Positions 1 through 8,268 of a stretch of 64,000 nt of DNA are shown here, one piece after another. The stretch comes from Thiomicrorhabdus aquaedulcis (GTDB taxonomy: Bacteria; Pseudomonadota; Gammaproteobacteria; Thiomicrospirales; Thiomicrospiraceae), in contig NZ_AP018722.1 of NCBI RefSeq assembly GCF_004001325.1, forward strand, positions 930,001-994,000. Direction: 5' to 3'. Each line of letters opens with the position of its first letter. The first letter of the stretch is position 1. The position numbers were made by a program, and so were the translations under genes. The notes beneath the pieces are model-generated. The model was given only the letters and a program-made list of their open reading frames with translations, was not told the DNA's origin and made no database searches.

Positions 1-383
1 GGTGGCATGGGGTTGTGGGCAATTTCGGTGACGACGGCCACGTTTTCGAGCGCGGTTAAGCTGGGAATAAGATTGTAAAACTGAAACACAAAGCCCACAT
101 CAAACCGCCGATAGTCGGTAAGTTGCGGTTGGCCGGCGGCGGCTAAATTTTGCAGGCCATACCAAACTTGGCCGGTGGTGGGTGAGTCAAGGCCGCCCAA
201 AATGTTTAAAAGCGTGGATTTGCCACTGCCCGATGCGCCTAAAATGACCACAAACTCACCGTGATATAAGGTTAAATCAATGCCTTGCAATGCCACGACC
301 TCAACCTGTCCCATTTGATAGACTTTGGTGACGCTCTTTAGGGTAAAAAGCGCGGTTTGAGCAGGGTTGGTGTGTTGAGTCAT
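1..383 (-). CDS. ABC transporter ATP-binding protein (LolD/MacB-like), partial
   Basis: The gene runs off the left edge, so only about 127 N-terminal residues are visible, starting from the ATG complementary to 381-383. The translation has a Walker A motif GASGSGKST at about residue 50 and a Q-loop region [16 protein letters not shown] at about residue 103. This pairing is typical of the COG1136 group (LolD, MacB, SalX), which powers FtsX-like permeases in lipoprotein release or efflux. Walker B and the signature motif lie outside the window, so the substrate cannot be assigned. In related bacteria lolCDE often sits next to a DUF2062 gene and comEC, which fits LolD here, but that is inference. 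Confidence 0.85.
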   Translation of the reverse strand, partial: MTQHTNPAQTALFTLKSVTKVYQMGQVEVVALQGIDLTLYHGEFVVILGASGSGKSTLLNILGGLDSPTTGQVWYGLQNLAAAGQPQLTDYRRFDVGFVFQFYNLIPSLTALENVAVVTEIAHNPMP

Positions 384-549
384 GAGGCGACTTACCGAGC
401 ATGGATTGAGTTTTAGTATAGCAAATCCAGGTTAGGCTAAGGCTTTCTAAGCCTGTCTGGCTTAGGATTTGGGGGAGATTTGGCGAAAGGCTTGTTTTAA
501 GATAATTTTTTAAATAATCCTAAAAAGACGGGTAGATTTTGTTGGCGGT

Positions 550-639
550 GGTTATAAGATGTTTATTACTGCTTATAATTGCTTATTACTAATTATAACT
601 GCTCATAACCGCGTATGATTGCTTAGAGTTGTTTATAGA
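550..639. repeat. Nine-unit degenerate tandem decamer repeat
   Basis: Starting at 550 the sequence divides into nine consecutive 10-bp units with no indels, for example TGTTTATTAC, TGCTTATAAT, TGCTTATTAC, TGCTCATAAC and TGCTTAGAGT. The approximate consensus is TGCTTATAAY. The array fills the end of the gap between the ABC ATPase start and the DUF2062 stop, and its last unit overlaps that stop codon (633-635). The period is close to one helical turn. No function is assigned. Confidence 0.7.
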
Positions 640-1175
640 GAGGTATCGGTTTTTTTGCGTTTGCGTGCGGCAATGCGTTCTTGCCAGCTTTTAACCACAT
701 GCCAGCGCCACACAAGGTTGATTGTAAAATAGGCGACAAACGCCAGCACCACACCCACCACAAAACTGCCTAAATACAGCGGTTGCCATAAATCGCCCAG
801 CACGTTGATTATCCAATGCCAACTGAGTTCAAAATCAATGGATTCATCGGTTTTTTGCCCTAATAAATACGTACCTATTGTGTAATTAAAGTAGAAAATA
901 GGCGGCATGGTCAGTGGGTTGCTTATCCATACTAATGCAACACTTAAAGGCAAGTTAGCACGAAACACAATTGCCGCCAGTGCGGCAAACAGCATTTGCG
1001 AGGGAATGGGAATGGACATCCAAAACAGGCCAATAAAAAAAGCTTTAGCCACACTGTGGCGATGCAGGTGCCACAGTGCTGGATTGTGCAGCCAAGTGCC
1101 TAAAAACCCTAACCCTTTCATGGACTTGATTTTTTCTGGTGTAGGAAGGTAACGCTTAATGAATTTTCTAGGCAT
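633..1175 (-). CDS. DUF2062 family inner-membrane protein
   Basis: The product is about 180 aa starting at MPRKFIKRYLP; a frame-open extension 12 codons upstream lacks family similarity and would intrude further into comEC. It shows the DUF2062 pattern: a short basic N-terminus, hydrophobic helices around residues 45-95 with a conserved SxPxP-like turn (MSIPIPSQM) and NP motif (ISNPLTMPP), then a C-terminal membrane helix and a lysine/arginine-rich tail. The biochemical role of the family is not established. It is divergent from comEC and their start codons overlap by 17 bp, so both promoters must lie in the opposing gene. DUF2062 next to comEC is a common gammaproteobacterial arrangement. 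Confidence 0.85.
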   Translation of the reverse strand: MPRKFIKRYLPTPEKIKSMKGLGFLGTWLHNPALWHLHRHSVAKAFFIGLFWMSIPIPSQMLFAALAAIVFRANLPLSVALVWISNPLTMPPIFYFNYTIGTYLLGQKTDESIDFELSWHWIINVLGDLWQPLYLGSFVVGVVLAFVAYFTINLVWRWHVVKSWQERIAARKRKKTDTSL

Positions 1176-3798
1176 GTTTATTCTTTTTGTTTTGGCGTGG
1201 ATTAGCGCCATTATTCTGTTTTTTCAAATGCCTAGTTTTCCACCGGTTTGGGTGGGCTTGCTGGGGCTGTTGTTAAGCATTGTATTGGGGTCTATGATTT
1301 GGCTTAAACCTTTTAAAAGCCGCTTGACGCTCGGTTATTCAAGGTTAACCATGGCACTTTACAACATTTTTTTGGGTTTTATTATAGGCGGGACGTGGGT
1401 GTTTTGGCAGTCTTTTTTTCAACCGAATGTGGCACCCGAATTTTTGAATCAATCGGTGATGGTATCGGGGCAAATCATCGAGCTGCCGGAGCTGACTAAT
1501 TTAAATTTAAACGGCACTCAAAAGCGCCGAGTTCGTATGACCATGGCGCTTAATTCAATTAGTACAATTCCTTTAAATTTTAAACCTGACCAGGCCTGGT
1601 CAGGTTTAAAACCTATTTTGATTATTAATTGGTATCAAACGCAAGCCGATACCGTGGCATTTTTGGCACCCAAATTAGGCGAAACCTGGCAGTTTAAGGT
1701 TAAGTTGTCGTCTAATCATGCGGCCATTAACCCTGCAGGAATGGATTACGAACGCTGGTTGTTTGGGCAGTATGTAAGCGCCAAAGGCTATGTGCAAGGC
1801 CAGTCACCCAAAAATGCACAAAGTCAGGTGCAAGACCTCTCCCCCATTAATGACCACTACGCAAAGCGAATAGACGATTGGGGAGTGTGGAGTTGGCGCG
1901 CTTCAATGGCCGAGCATTTAAGCATGACCTTGGCGCACAGTCCGTATCAAGGCGTGTATAAAGCCTTGTTGTATGGCGACGACTCGGCTATTGAACCCAG
2001 TGATTGGACGCTGCTTCAAAGCACAGGAACGATTCATTTAATGGCTATTTCGGGTTTGCACATGGCCTTGGTGGCATTTCTTGGAATATTGTTGGCCAAA
2101 GGATTATGGCAAATATGGGCTTACCGATGGACTGGCATGGATTTGCCCATGTTGAGTTTGGTGTTCTCTGTGGGTTTTGCAACAGCCTATTTAGCCATGT
2201 CTGGCGCGGCTATTCCCACCCAAAGAGCTTGGATTATGGTGGTGGCTATTTTGGGTTTTTTGCTTTTGCAACGCCGTTTTCAGCGTTGGCAAGTTTTGGC
2301 CATGGCCGCTTTGCTGGTGGTGATGTGGGATCCTCGGGCTGTGTTGAGTTACGGGTTTTGGTTGTCGTTTGGAGCCGTGGTATTAATTTTTGTGAGTTTA
2401 ACCAGGCCTGGTCAACCTCAACTTGATAATAATAAAGCTGCTAATACCCAAATGGGTAAAGTTCTAAGGTGGTTAAGTGGGTTATATGGTTTTTTAAAAA
2501 TACAAACCGTACTTACTTTAGGGTTAGCACCCGCGTTAATTTGGGCGTTTAGCAGTTTGCCTATTTACAGTTTTTTGGCCAATTTATTGGCCGTGCCACT
2601 GGTTAGCTTTGTGGGTTTACCCGCCTTATTTGGCATTGCTTTACTGAGCGTTATCTCAGTGGAATGGGCGCAGTTTTGGGTGGCGCAATTGGATGTGGTA
2701 TGGGGTGGCTTATGGTGGTTTTTGGAGTTGTTAGCCCAGTTACCCCACAGCAATTGGCGCAATGGTGCGCTGTCGTTTTTGGGCATGCTGGGGCTGTACG
2801 CGTTACTGCTTTTAGGCGTTGTGCTCACCAAACCTGCGCTTAAATGGACGGCGTTACTGGCCTTTGTGCTGGGGTTAGGCGGGGTGTTAAGTGACCCCTT
2901 TGTTAAACGCCCGCATTTTGGCCAGGCCTGGGTCACGGTGTTGGACGTGGGTCAAGGGCAGGCCGTGGTGATTGAAACCCAGCATCATGTTACGGTGGTG
3001 GACACCGGTGCCAAGTGGGGCGATACCATGGACGGGGCTAAAATGGCTATTTTGCCCTATCTTCGGGCGCAAAACTGGTCAAAAATAGACACGCTTATTA
3101 TCAGTCACAGCGATTTAGATCACGCCGGAGGCGTACAAACCTTGTTAGACAGTCTGCCAATTAATCAACTGTTAAGTGGGCAAGCTGAGGTGTTAAACAT
3201 TAAACATGCGTTACCAAAAGCTGCGCCCATGCAAGCAAATCATGCCATATTTAAACCCTGTCTGGCACACCAGGCCTGGTCGGTTGATGGCGTTGATTTT
3301 ACAATGTGGTCGCCGTTTAAGGCCGATTTAGAGAGCGGATTAAGATCCGATAATGACTTGTCGTGCGTGCTTAAAGTGGGGCAAGGGGTTAATTCTGTCT
3401 TGATTCCAGGCGATTTAAGCACCGCGGGCGAAAAACGTCTGTTGGCCACACATTCTGTTGAGGCCGGCACACGCCCAGAAACTGCGCACTTGTTACACGC
3501 GGGTTGGCTTGTGGCGGGGCATCATGGCAGTAAACATTCTACTTCTAGCGATTGGCTGCATAGGGTAAATCCGCACACCGTGGTGTTTTCGGCAGGGTAT
3601 TTAAATCGGTTTAACTTTCCTAATGTTCAAACGGTTGAGCGTATTGGTTCGCGCAATATTCGTTGGTTTAATACAGCGTGCTCGGGGGCGGTGCGCTTTG
3701 AATTAGGTGCGTTGGAAGTGCAAGAGTCGCGAAAAACTCAGCGTAAATGGTATCATCACGCGTGTTTAGACACTCAAAAAGGCGTTTTTTTTGAGTAG
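1159..3798 (+). CDS. comEC: DNA internalization competence protein ComEC/Rec2
   Basis: The 879-aa product has the full ComEC architecture. There are N-terminal membrane helices (about 1-85), a periplasmic OB-like domain (about 95-215), a polytopic Competence domain (about 240-570) with a conserved MAISGLHMAL stretch, and a C-terminal metallo-beta-lactamase-like domain. The last carries VLDVGQGQ (about 594), SHSDLDHAGG (about 650) and HHGSKHS (about 787). ComEC forms the inner-membrane channel for incoming single-stranded DNA in natural transformation. The start has a good ribosome site (AGGAAGG at 1143). Four copies or near copies of the ACCAGGCCTGGT palindrome lie in frame, encoding DQAW (144-147), TRPG (415-418), GQAW (588-591) and HQAW (704-707). 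A comEC gene alone does not show that the organism is competent. Confidence 0.93.
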   Translation: MNFLGMFILFVLAWISAIILFFQMPSFPPVWVGLLGLLLSIVLGSMIWLKPFKSRLTLGYSRLTMALYNIFLGFIIGGTWVFWQSFFQPNVAPEFLNQSVMVSGQIIELPELTNLNLNGTQKRRVRMTMALNSISTIPLNFKPDQAWSGLKPILIINWYQTQADTVAFLAPKLGETWQFKVKLSSNHAAINPAGMDYERWLFGQYVSAKGYVQGQSPKNAQSQVQDLSPINDHYAKRIDDWGVWSWRASMAEHLSMTLAHSPYQGVYKALLYGDDSAIEPSDWTLLQSTGTIHLMAISGLHMALVAFLGILLAKGLWQIWAYRWTGMDLPMLSLVFSVGFATAYLAMSGAAIPTQRAWIMVVAILGFLLLQRRFQRWQVLAMAALLVVMWDPRAVLSYGFWLSFGAVVLIFVSLTRPGQPQLDNNKAANTQMGKVLRWLSGLYGFLKIQTVLTLGLAPALIWAFSSLPIYSFLANLLAVPLVSFVGLPALFGIALLSVISVEWAQFWVAQLDVVWGGLWWFLELLAQLPHSNWRNGALSFLGMLGLYALLLLGVVLTKPALKWTALLAFVLGLGGVLSDPFVKRPHFGQAWVTVLDVGQGQAVVIETQHHVTVVDTGAKWGDTMDGAKMAILPYLRAQNWSKIDTLIISHSDLDHAGGVQTLLDSLPINQLLSGQAEVLNIKHALPKAAPMQANHAIFKPCLAHQAWSVDGVDFTMWSPFKADLESGLRSDNDLSCVLKVGQGVNSVLIPGDLSTAGEKRLLATHSVEAGTRPETAHLLHAGWLVAGHHGSKHSTSSDWLHRVNPHTVVFSAGYLNRFNFPNVQTVERIGSRNIRWFNTACSGAVRFELGALEVQESRKTQRKWYHHACLDTQKGVFFE
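1578..1611. repeat. 34-bp perfect palindrome containing ACCAGGCCTGGT (copy 1)
   Basis: The dispersed 12-bp core at 1589-1600 is extended here by 11 matching bases on each side, giving a gapless self-complementary sequence centred at 1594.5. It lies in comEC and encodes a segment containing D-Q-A-W at residues 144-147. Confidence 0.9.
2401..2412. repeat. ACCAGGCCTGGT palindrome (copy 2)
   Basis: An exact copy inside comEC, read as T-R-P-G (residues 415-418). It is the only copy in this reading frame; other coding copies read QAW or PGLV. Confidence 0.9.
2922..2931. repeat. CCAGGCCTGG near copy of the dispersed palindrome
   Basis: The ten central bases match the dispersed element, with outer bases G and G instead of A and T. 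It reads G-Q-A-W at comEC residues 588-591. Confidence 0.6.
3269..3280. repeat. ACCAGGCCTGGT palindrome (copy 3)
   Basis: An exact copy in comEC, read as H-Q-A-W at residues 704-707 inside the metallo-beta-lactamase-like domain. Confidence 0.9.
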
Positions 3799-3850
3799 TT
3801 TAGTCTTAAATAAGCGCCGTACACAGGTAAAAAGAGGGACATAAAAGACA

Positions 3851-4930
3851 ATGAGTTGGCCTAGTTTTTGGATGAATCGGCAGTTGCCCACCCGTTTACT
3901 TGTTCCGTTAAGCGTAATAGTCTGCTGGATCGCGCAACGTCGATTACGTGATTTTAAACATAACCCACCGCTTAAGCGCACGCAAAGTGTCGTTATTGTC
4001 GTGGGCAATGTGGTGGTGGGTGGCACGGGCAAAACTCCCTTTATTGTTTGGCTGGCAACGCGCTTGCACCAACATGGACTGACTGTGGCGGTGATAAGTC
4101 GCGGTTACGGCGGTCAAGCTAAACAGTGGCCTATAGTGGTTACGCCAGAAAGCGACCCTATTTGGGTGGGCGATGAACCGGTATTGCTGGCCAAGCAATT
4201 ACATCCATTAAACTGCGCGGTGGTGGTGTCGCCCAAACGCAATCAATCGGTAGAGTGGTTAGAGAGCCACGCGCCGGTGGACGTCATCATCAGTGACGAT
4301 GGACTGCAGCATTTTGCGATGGCACGCGACCTCGAAATTGTTTTGGTCGACGCGCAACGTCAGTTTGGCAACGGTTATTGCTTGCCGGCGGGCCCATTGC
4401 GCGAGCCTTTAACCCGTTTAAACAGCGTAGATTATCTGGTGTGGAATGGTGGTGTGCCTAAAAACCCAGTTGCATTAAATGCATTTAATGCGCTAACCAT
4501 TAATGCACCGCAATATACTATGACCCTGGTGCCCAGTGGTTTTAGACAGGTGCAAAACCCCAGTCAATGGCTGTCAATAGCTGAGTTTTTAGCGCGTTAT
4601 GCCACGCCTATTAAGGCAGGTAAAGTGCACGCGGTGGCGGGTATTGGCAACCCTCAGCGGTTTTTTGAAAGCTTAAACCAGTTGGGCATTAACGCCACCT
4701 GCCAACCCTTTGCCGATCATTACGCCTACACCGCGCACGATTTTAAGGCCATTGACGATGAAAAACCTTTGCTTATGACGCAGAAAGATGCGGTAAAATG
4801 CCATGCTTTAGCGCAACAAGGTCAAAAAACGCATTGGTGGTATTTGGACGTTAATCCACAGGCCGATGAGGCTTTAATGACGGCGCTTTTAGCGCGCATT
4901 TTACCCAAGACAACTTTAAAAGAGAGCTGA
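3851..4930 (+). CDS. lpxK: Tetraacyldisaccharide 4'-kinase LpxK
   Basis: The 359-aa product matches LpxK, which phosphorylates the 4' position of the lipid A disaccharide at the inner membrane to give lipid IVA. A P-loop GGTGKTP lies at about residue 56, after a short N-terminal hydrophobic segment. The conserved DDGLQH motif (about 149-154) and the later MTQKDAVKC stretch are also family features. Length is normal (E. coli about 328). The start is preceded by AGAGGGA at 3833. The gene is followed after 2 bp by ycaR and then kdsB, the usual lpxK-ycaR-kdsB group for outer-membrane lipopolysaccharide synthesis. The exbBD or msbA genes often found between comEC and lpxK are absent. Confidence 0.95.
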   Translation: MSWPSFWMNRQLPTRLLVPLSVIVCWIAQRRLRDFKHNPPLKRTQSVVIVVGNVVVGGTGKTPFIVWLATRLHQHGLTVAVISRGYGGQAKQWPIVVTPESDPIWVGDEPVLLAKQLHPLNCAVVVSPKRNQSVEWLESHAPVDVIISDDGLQHFAMARDLEIVLVDAQRQFGNGYCLPAGPLREPLTRLNSVDYLVWNGGVPKNPVALNAFNALTINAPQYTMTLVPSGFRQVQNPSQWLSIAEFLARYATPIKAGKVHAVAGIGNPQRFFESLNQLGINATCQPFADHYAYTAHDFKAIDDEKPLLMTQKDAVKCHALAQQGQKTHWWYLDVNPQADEALMTALLARILPKTTLKES

Positions 4931-4932
4931 TA

Positions 4933-5133
4933 ATGGATCCTAAGTTACTAGAAATTTTGGTGTGTCCGGTGAGTAAAACCAAATTGTTGTTTGATAAAAA
5001 CAGCCATGAACTTATTTCGACCGCCGCACATTTGGCCTATCCGGTACGCGATGGGATTCCCATTTTATTGGAAGACGAAGCTCGCATATTAACCGCGCAA
5101 GACGTTGAACACTATCGCGCACTTAAATCGTAG
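4933..5133 (+). CDS. ycaR: Trm112/YcaR family small protein (UPF0434)
   Basis: The 66-aa product closely follows the E. coli YcaR pattern: [13 protein letters not shown] at the start, then [19 protein letters not shown]. In many relatives a CxxC pair binds zinc. Here the first motif reads CPVS, so the second cysteine is missing, as in a number of family members. Its exact role is unknown; Trm112-like proteins often act as methyltransferase partners. It is tightly packed between lpxK and kdsB and is surely cotranscribed with them. Confidence 0.9.
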   Translation: MDPKLLEILVCPVSKTKLLFDKNSHELISTAAHLAYPVRDGIPILLEDEARILTAQDVEHYRALKS

Positions 5134-5156
5134 AACTTATTGTAGAACCTATTATT

Positions 5157-5933
5157 ATGGCCTTTACCGTTATTATTCCCGCCCGTTTTGAATCCAGCCG
5201 TTTAAGCGGTAAGCCGTTAATGGACATTCACGGCAAACCCATGATTGAGTGGACGTGGCGTCAAGCGCAAAAATCGGGTGCCAGTCGCATTATTATTGCC
5301 ACCGAATCGCTTGCCGTGCAAGCGGTGTGCCAAGCCTTTGGTGCCGAGGTGTGTTTAACCGGTGCGCACCATCAGTCGGGTACCGAACGCATTGCTGAGG
5401 TGATTGATTTGGCAAAGCTTGGGGGCGATGAAATTATTGTCAATGTGCAAGGCGACGAACCTATGTTGCCGCCCGAGTTAATTCATCAAGTGGCCGATGG
5501 ATTGGCCGCCCACCCCGAGATTTCGATGGCCACCTTGTGCGAACCCATTAACGATGTTGAAACGGTGTTTAACCCCAATTCGGTTAAAGTGAGCGTGGAT
5601 TTTGCGCGTCGCGCCATTAGTTTTAGCCGTGCACCTTTGCCCTGGTCGCGTGATACGTTTAACACGCAGCCGCCGGTATTGCCCAGTAATTGGGCGTATA
5701 AACGCCACATTGGTTTGTACGCGTACCGCGCCGCGTTTGTAAAACAATATGTGGCCTGGCCAGAGTGTGCGTTAGAACAAGTAGAAAAGTTAGAGCAGTT
5801 GCGGGTATTGTGGCACGGTGAAAAAATTTTGGTGTTAGACGCGCTTTGTCATGCGGGAGTGGGCGTTGACACCCAAGCCGATTTGGATAAAGTAAGGGCA
5901 TTAATGGCAAATAAAACCGGTGCGGTATGCTGA
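5157..5933 (+). CDS. kdsB: 3-deoxy-manno-octulosonate cytidylyltransferase (CMP-KDO synthetase)
   Basis: The 258-aa product activates KDO as CMP-KDO for lipopolysaccharide inner-core synthesis in the cytoplasm. Family landmarks are the N-terminal nucleotide-binding sequence IIPARFESSRLSGKPL (about 5-20), the metal-binding stretch VNVQGDEPMLP (about 97-107) and the C-terminal VDTQADLDKV. Length fits the family (about 250). It follows ycaR by 23 bp, and its last codons overlap the next small gene. Confidence 0.95.
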   Translation: MAFTVIIPARFESSRLSGKPLMDIHGKPMIEWTWRQAQKSGASRIIIATESLAVQAVCQAFGAEVCLTGAHHQSGTERIAEVIDLAKLGGDEIIVNVQGDEPMLPPELIHQVADGLAAHPEISMATLCEPINDVETVFNPNSVKVSVDFARRAISFSRAPLPWSRDTFNTQPPVLPSNWAYKRHIGLYAYRAAFVKQYVAWPECALEQVEKLEQLRVLWHGEKILVLDALCHAGVGVDTQADLDKVRALMANKTGAVC

Positions 5934-6133
5934 AATATTTAACCCTTGCCGGGATTGCATATTTTTTTTACTGGTTAATTAAACACAAACTGCGACAGCG
6001 CAAATTGGCGCAACAAGGCATTTTGGTTCAAGAAAAAGGCTTACGTCCCATCACTTTATTAAGTTTGGTGGTGCTGGTCAGCTACGGGGGCTATGCACTG
6101 TATTACGCTTTGACGGGTCAGGCATCGCATTAA
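5927..6133 (+). CDS. Small two-helix membrane protein, hypothetical
   Basis: A 68-aa open frame begins with an ATG overlapping the kdsB stop region by 7 bp, suggesting translational coupling. The translation shows a hydrophobic helix at residues 3-18 (YLTLAGIAYFFYWLI), a basic loop (KHKLRQRKLAQ) and a second helix around 43-62. I do not recognise a named family. Coupling to kdsB hints at an envelope context but does not establish a function. Confidence 0.6.
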   Translation: MLKYLTLAGIAYFFYWLIKHKLRQRKLAQQGILVQEKGLRPITLLSLVVLVSYGGYALYYALTGQASH

Positions 6134-6140
6134 ATGCTTT

Positions 6141-6305
6141 TTAAGAGGACGCTTTATCTTCTGTATTGATGGGCGGTTTGGCCATCGATTTTAACCGCGT
6201 TTGTTTTATACGTTGCCATTTAAACCAAAGGTGCAGGCCAAAATGCACCGCAATCAAAAACACAAAAAATCCCATCGCAATCGTACCAATATGTTCAATC
6301 CACAC
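6141..6305 (-). CDS. Small single-TM protein, hypothetical (54 aa, GTG start)
   Basis: Reading the minus strand from a GTG at 6303-6305, an AAAAGGA ribosome site lies 8 nt upstream and the frame stays open for 54 codons to a TAA. The product has a hydrophobic helix (IAMGFFVFLIAVHFGLHLWF, about 9-28), then a basic stretch (KWQRIKQTRLKS) and a polar tail. It is convergent with the gene ending at 6133. No family recognised. The ribosome site and the membrane-protein-like composition support it as real. Confidence 0.5.
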   Translation of the reverse strand: MWIEHIGTIAMGFFVFLIAVHFGLHLWFKWQRIKQTRLKSMAKPPINTEDKASS

Positions 6306-6333
6306 AGTTGTTTTCCTTTTATAAATTGTTTTG

Positions 6334-6345
6334 ACCAGGCCTGGT
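6334..6345. repeat. ACCAGGCCTGGT palindrome (copy 4, intergenic)
   Basis: An exact copy flanked by TTG and TAA in the 222-bp gap between the divergent 54-aa gene and the Cache-like membrane protein gene. It lies just upstream of the minus-strand ribosome site and so could affect that promoter. Confidence 0.9.
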
Positions 6346-6527
6346 TAAGTCTGTTTTGGTGCAAGTGACGTTAAGTTAATGCACGTTAATAGGCTATTTT
6401 ATGCGATGTGATGGCCGTGTTATGGCCTATTTATTTATCTATCTGTTTGAAAATCCAATTAAAAGCCCCCGATGGAACGTATTGCGCTTTAAAACGTTCT
6501 AATCATTTAATTAAGCTGGATTTTACG

Positions 6528-7382
6528 ATGCAAGAGTTTTTAAAGGTCTATAAAGAACACCAAGATGAGATTGAGCAGTTTGTGCTGCAAAGTCTTAAAA
6601 ACATGGGTGGCATGACCGACTTTACCGAAAAAGATTTTCAGGCGCTGTTTACCCCCTTTCCGTCGATGGAGCTGATTTACGGTGTCGATAAAAACATGCT
6701 GCAAATCACGCCTAATATTGGGCGCAAAACCATGGACACCGGGGCGGTAGGGCGCGACCGCAGTTACTTAAAACGCAAGTTAACCACGCTAGAAGAAGGT
6801 TTTTGCATCAGTGTGCCGTACGTGAGCTCGGCCAGTGGTGAGTTGTGTGTGACGGTGATGATTGAAGGCCCAAAATGCAATGTGTTTATTGATTTTGAAG
6901 TGTCGGTACTGTTAACCCGCTTGGGGTTGGTGGAGCTGCATGAAAACTTTAACAAGGTGCTCAAAGGCTTTTACATTTTGGTGGGCGGCTTGCTCATGTT
7001 GTTTGCTTTGCTGGCGATTGGCTACGCTATTTTTGAATACGTGAATCATCTATTGACCGACAAAACCTTGAGCTTAGAGCAAATTTTTAAACCCATTGTG
7101 TCGCTCACTTTGGGTTTGGCCATTTTTGATTTGGCCAAAACCATTTTAGAACGCGAGGTGTTTTTTAAGAACTACGCCGAAGACGAAAAAGGCGACAGCC
7201 GTTTGCTGGCTAAGTTTTTAATCGCTATTATTGTGGCCTTGTCGATTGAGGCGCTGATGGTGGTGTTTAAAATCGCCATTAACGATTATTCGCAAATGCT
7301 CTACGCGTTGTATTTAATTATAGGCGTGGCGTTAATTATTTTTGCTTTGGGTTTTTATCAAGCCATGTCGCGCAAAAAATAA
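6528..7382 (+). CDS. Four-TM membrane protein with Cache/PDC-like N-terminal domain
   Basis: The chosen start is MQEFLKVYKEH (284 aa). The open frame continues 40 codons upstream without protein-like features. Residues 1-135 contain a pattern like PDC/Cache ligand-binding sensors: GRDRSYLKRKL, then ISVPYVSSASGELCVTV, ending in a hydrophobic strand. Four hydrophobic helices follow, at about 146-170, 187-205, 222-246 and 252-276. No signal peptide or leading helix and no output domain (kinase, GGDEF, MCP) are present, so the sensor-like domain would be cytoplasmic. The Cache resemblance is pattern recognition only, and I cannot give the protein a function. Confidence 0.75.
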   Translation: MQEFLKVYKEHQDEIEQFVLQSLKNMGGMTDFTEKDFQALFTPFPSMELIYGVDKNMLQITPNIGRKTMDTGAVGRDRSYLKRKLTTLEEGFCISVPYVSSASGELCVTVMIEGPKCNVFIDFEVSVLLTRLGLVELHENFNKVLKGFYILVGGLLMLFALLAIGYAIFEYVNHLLTDKTLSLEQIFKPIVSLTLGLAIFDLAKTILEREVFFKNYAEDEKGDSRLLAKFLIAIIVALSIEALMVVFKIAINDYSQMLYALYLIIGVALIIFALGFYQAMSRKK

Positions 7383-7416
7383 TCGGTATTTTTTTAACAC
7401 GCATGCGGAGCTTGCC

Positions 7417-8211
7417 ATGCTTAAATTAGTGGTGTCCGATTTAGACGGCACACTGTTAAACCCAAAACACAGGTTAACCGCTAAAACCATTGCTACCGTG
7501 CAAAGCCTGGTAAAGAGTGGCGTGCCATTTATGTTGGCCACTGGACGGCATTATCAAGACGTGTATTTGTTGGCTAAGCAGTTGCAAGTGCCCATGTACC
7601 TCATTACCTCTAACGGTGCGCGGGTGCATAAAGCGTGCGGCACTTTGTTGTACGAAGACCACATTCCCGAACCCTTAGTGGCCAAGGTGTTGGCGTTGTC
7701 GGCGGGCTTTGACATTCATCGCAATCTCTACCAACAAGACCTTTGGCTGGTAGAAGAGCCGCACCCTGAACTATTGGCTTTGCACGCCGAATCGGGGTTT
7801 AAGTACCAGCAAACCGACTTTGGCCGCTTGGCATTGCAGCTCATTGATAAAATTTACTTTACCGCCGATCACGCTGTTTTGGTGCCGTTAGAGCAACAAT
7901 TACGCGCTCAGTTGGGTTCGCAATTAATGATTACCTTTACCTCGCCCGAATATTTAGAAGTGATGAACGCTGGAGTGTCTAAAGGCCATGCGTTAGCCAA
8001 ATTGTTGGCGCTAAAAGGCATTAATCCTGCGGATGTGATGGTGCTGGGCGACGGCATGAACGACAAAGAAATGTTGGCGTTGGTAGGGCATCCCGTGATG
8101 ATGGACAACGCCGTACCGGTGGTAAAAGCGTTGCTGCCTAATGCCCCAATAGCACGCTCCAACGCCGAAGACGGTGTGGCGTGTTATTTAACAGACTATT
8201 TTAATTTGTAA
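7417..8211 (+). CDS. Cof-type HAD-IIB family hydrolase (sugar-phosphate phosphatase-like)
   Basis: The 264-aa product starts at MLKLVVSDLDGTLL, after a GGAG at 7407. HAD motif I is DLDGTL (about 8-13), motif II is in the MLATGRHY region, and motif III/IV is GDGMNDKEML near residue 210. The domain order is that of the Cof/YidA/YbiV group (C2B cap), which dephosphorylates small phosphorylated metabolites such as sugar phosphates or pyridoxal phosphate. Substrate cannot be read from sequence. It converges on the metal-transporter operon, with a palindrome copy between them. Confidence 0.9.
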   Translation: MLKLVVSDLDGTLLNPKHRLTAKTIATVQSLVKSGVPFMLATGRHYQDVYLLAKQLQVPMYLITSNGARVHKACGTLLYEDHIPEPLVAKVLALSAGFDIHRNLYQQDLWLVEEPHPELLALHAESGFKYQQTDFGRLALQLIDKIYFTADHAVLVPLEQQLRAQLGSQLMITFTSPEYLEVMNAGVSKGHALAKLLALKGINPADVMVLGDGMNDKEMLALVGHPVMMDNAVPVVKALLPNAPIARSNAEDGVACYLTDYFNL

Positions 8212-8233
8212 GTTTAACCAGGCCTGGTCAAAC
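8212..8233. repeat. ACCAGGCCTGGT palindrome (copy 5) with extended inverted repeat
   Basis: The exact core at 8217-8228 is flanked by GTTTA and CAAAC, giving a 22-bp inverted repeat with one mismatch per arm. It lies between two convergent genes. It could form a hairpin, but no clean T tract follows on either strand, so a terminator role is doubtful. Confidence 0.85.
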
Positions 8234-8268
8234 GTATTTTAAGGTTTTTTAAGGCGTTTTTAAGTGTG

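Noticed and set aside
550-639. Decamer array as a CRISPR array
   Set aside because: Units are 10 bp, directly abutting, without spacers, and no cas genes are present.
6408-6527. Upstream extension of the Cache-like membrane protein from ATG at 6408
   Set aside because: The added 40 residues show no coding character, and the ATG at 6528 gives a plausible domain start.
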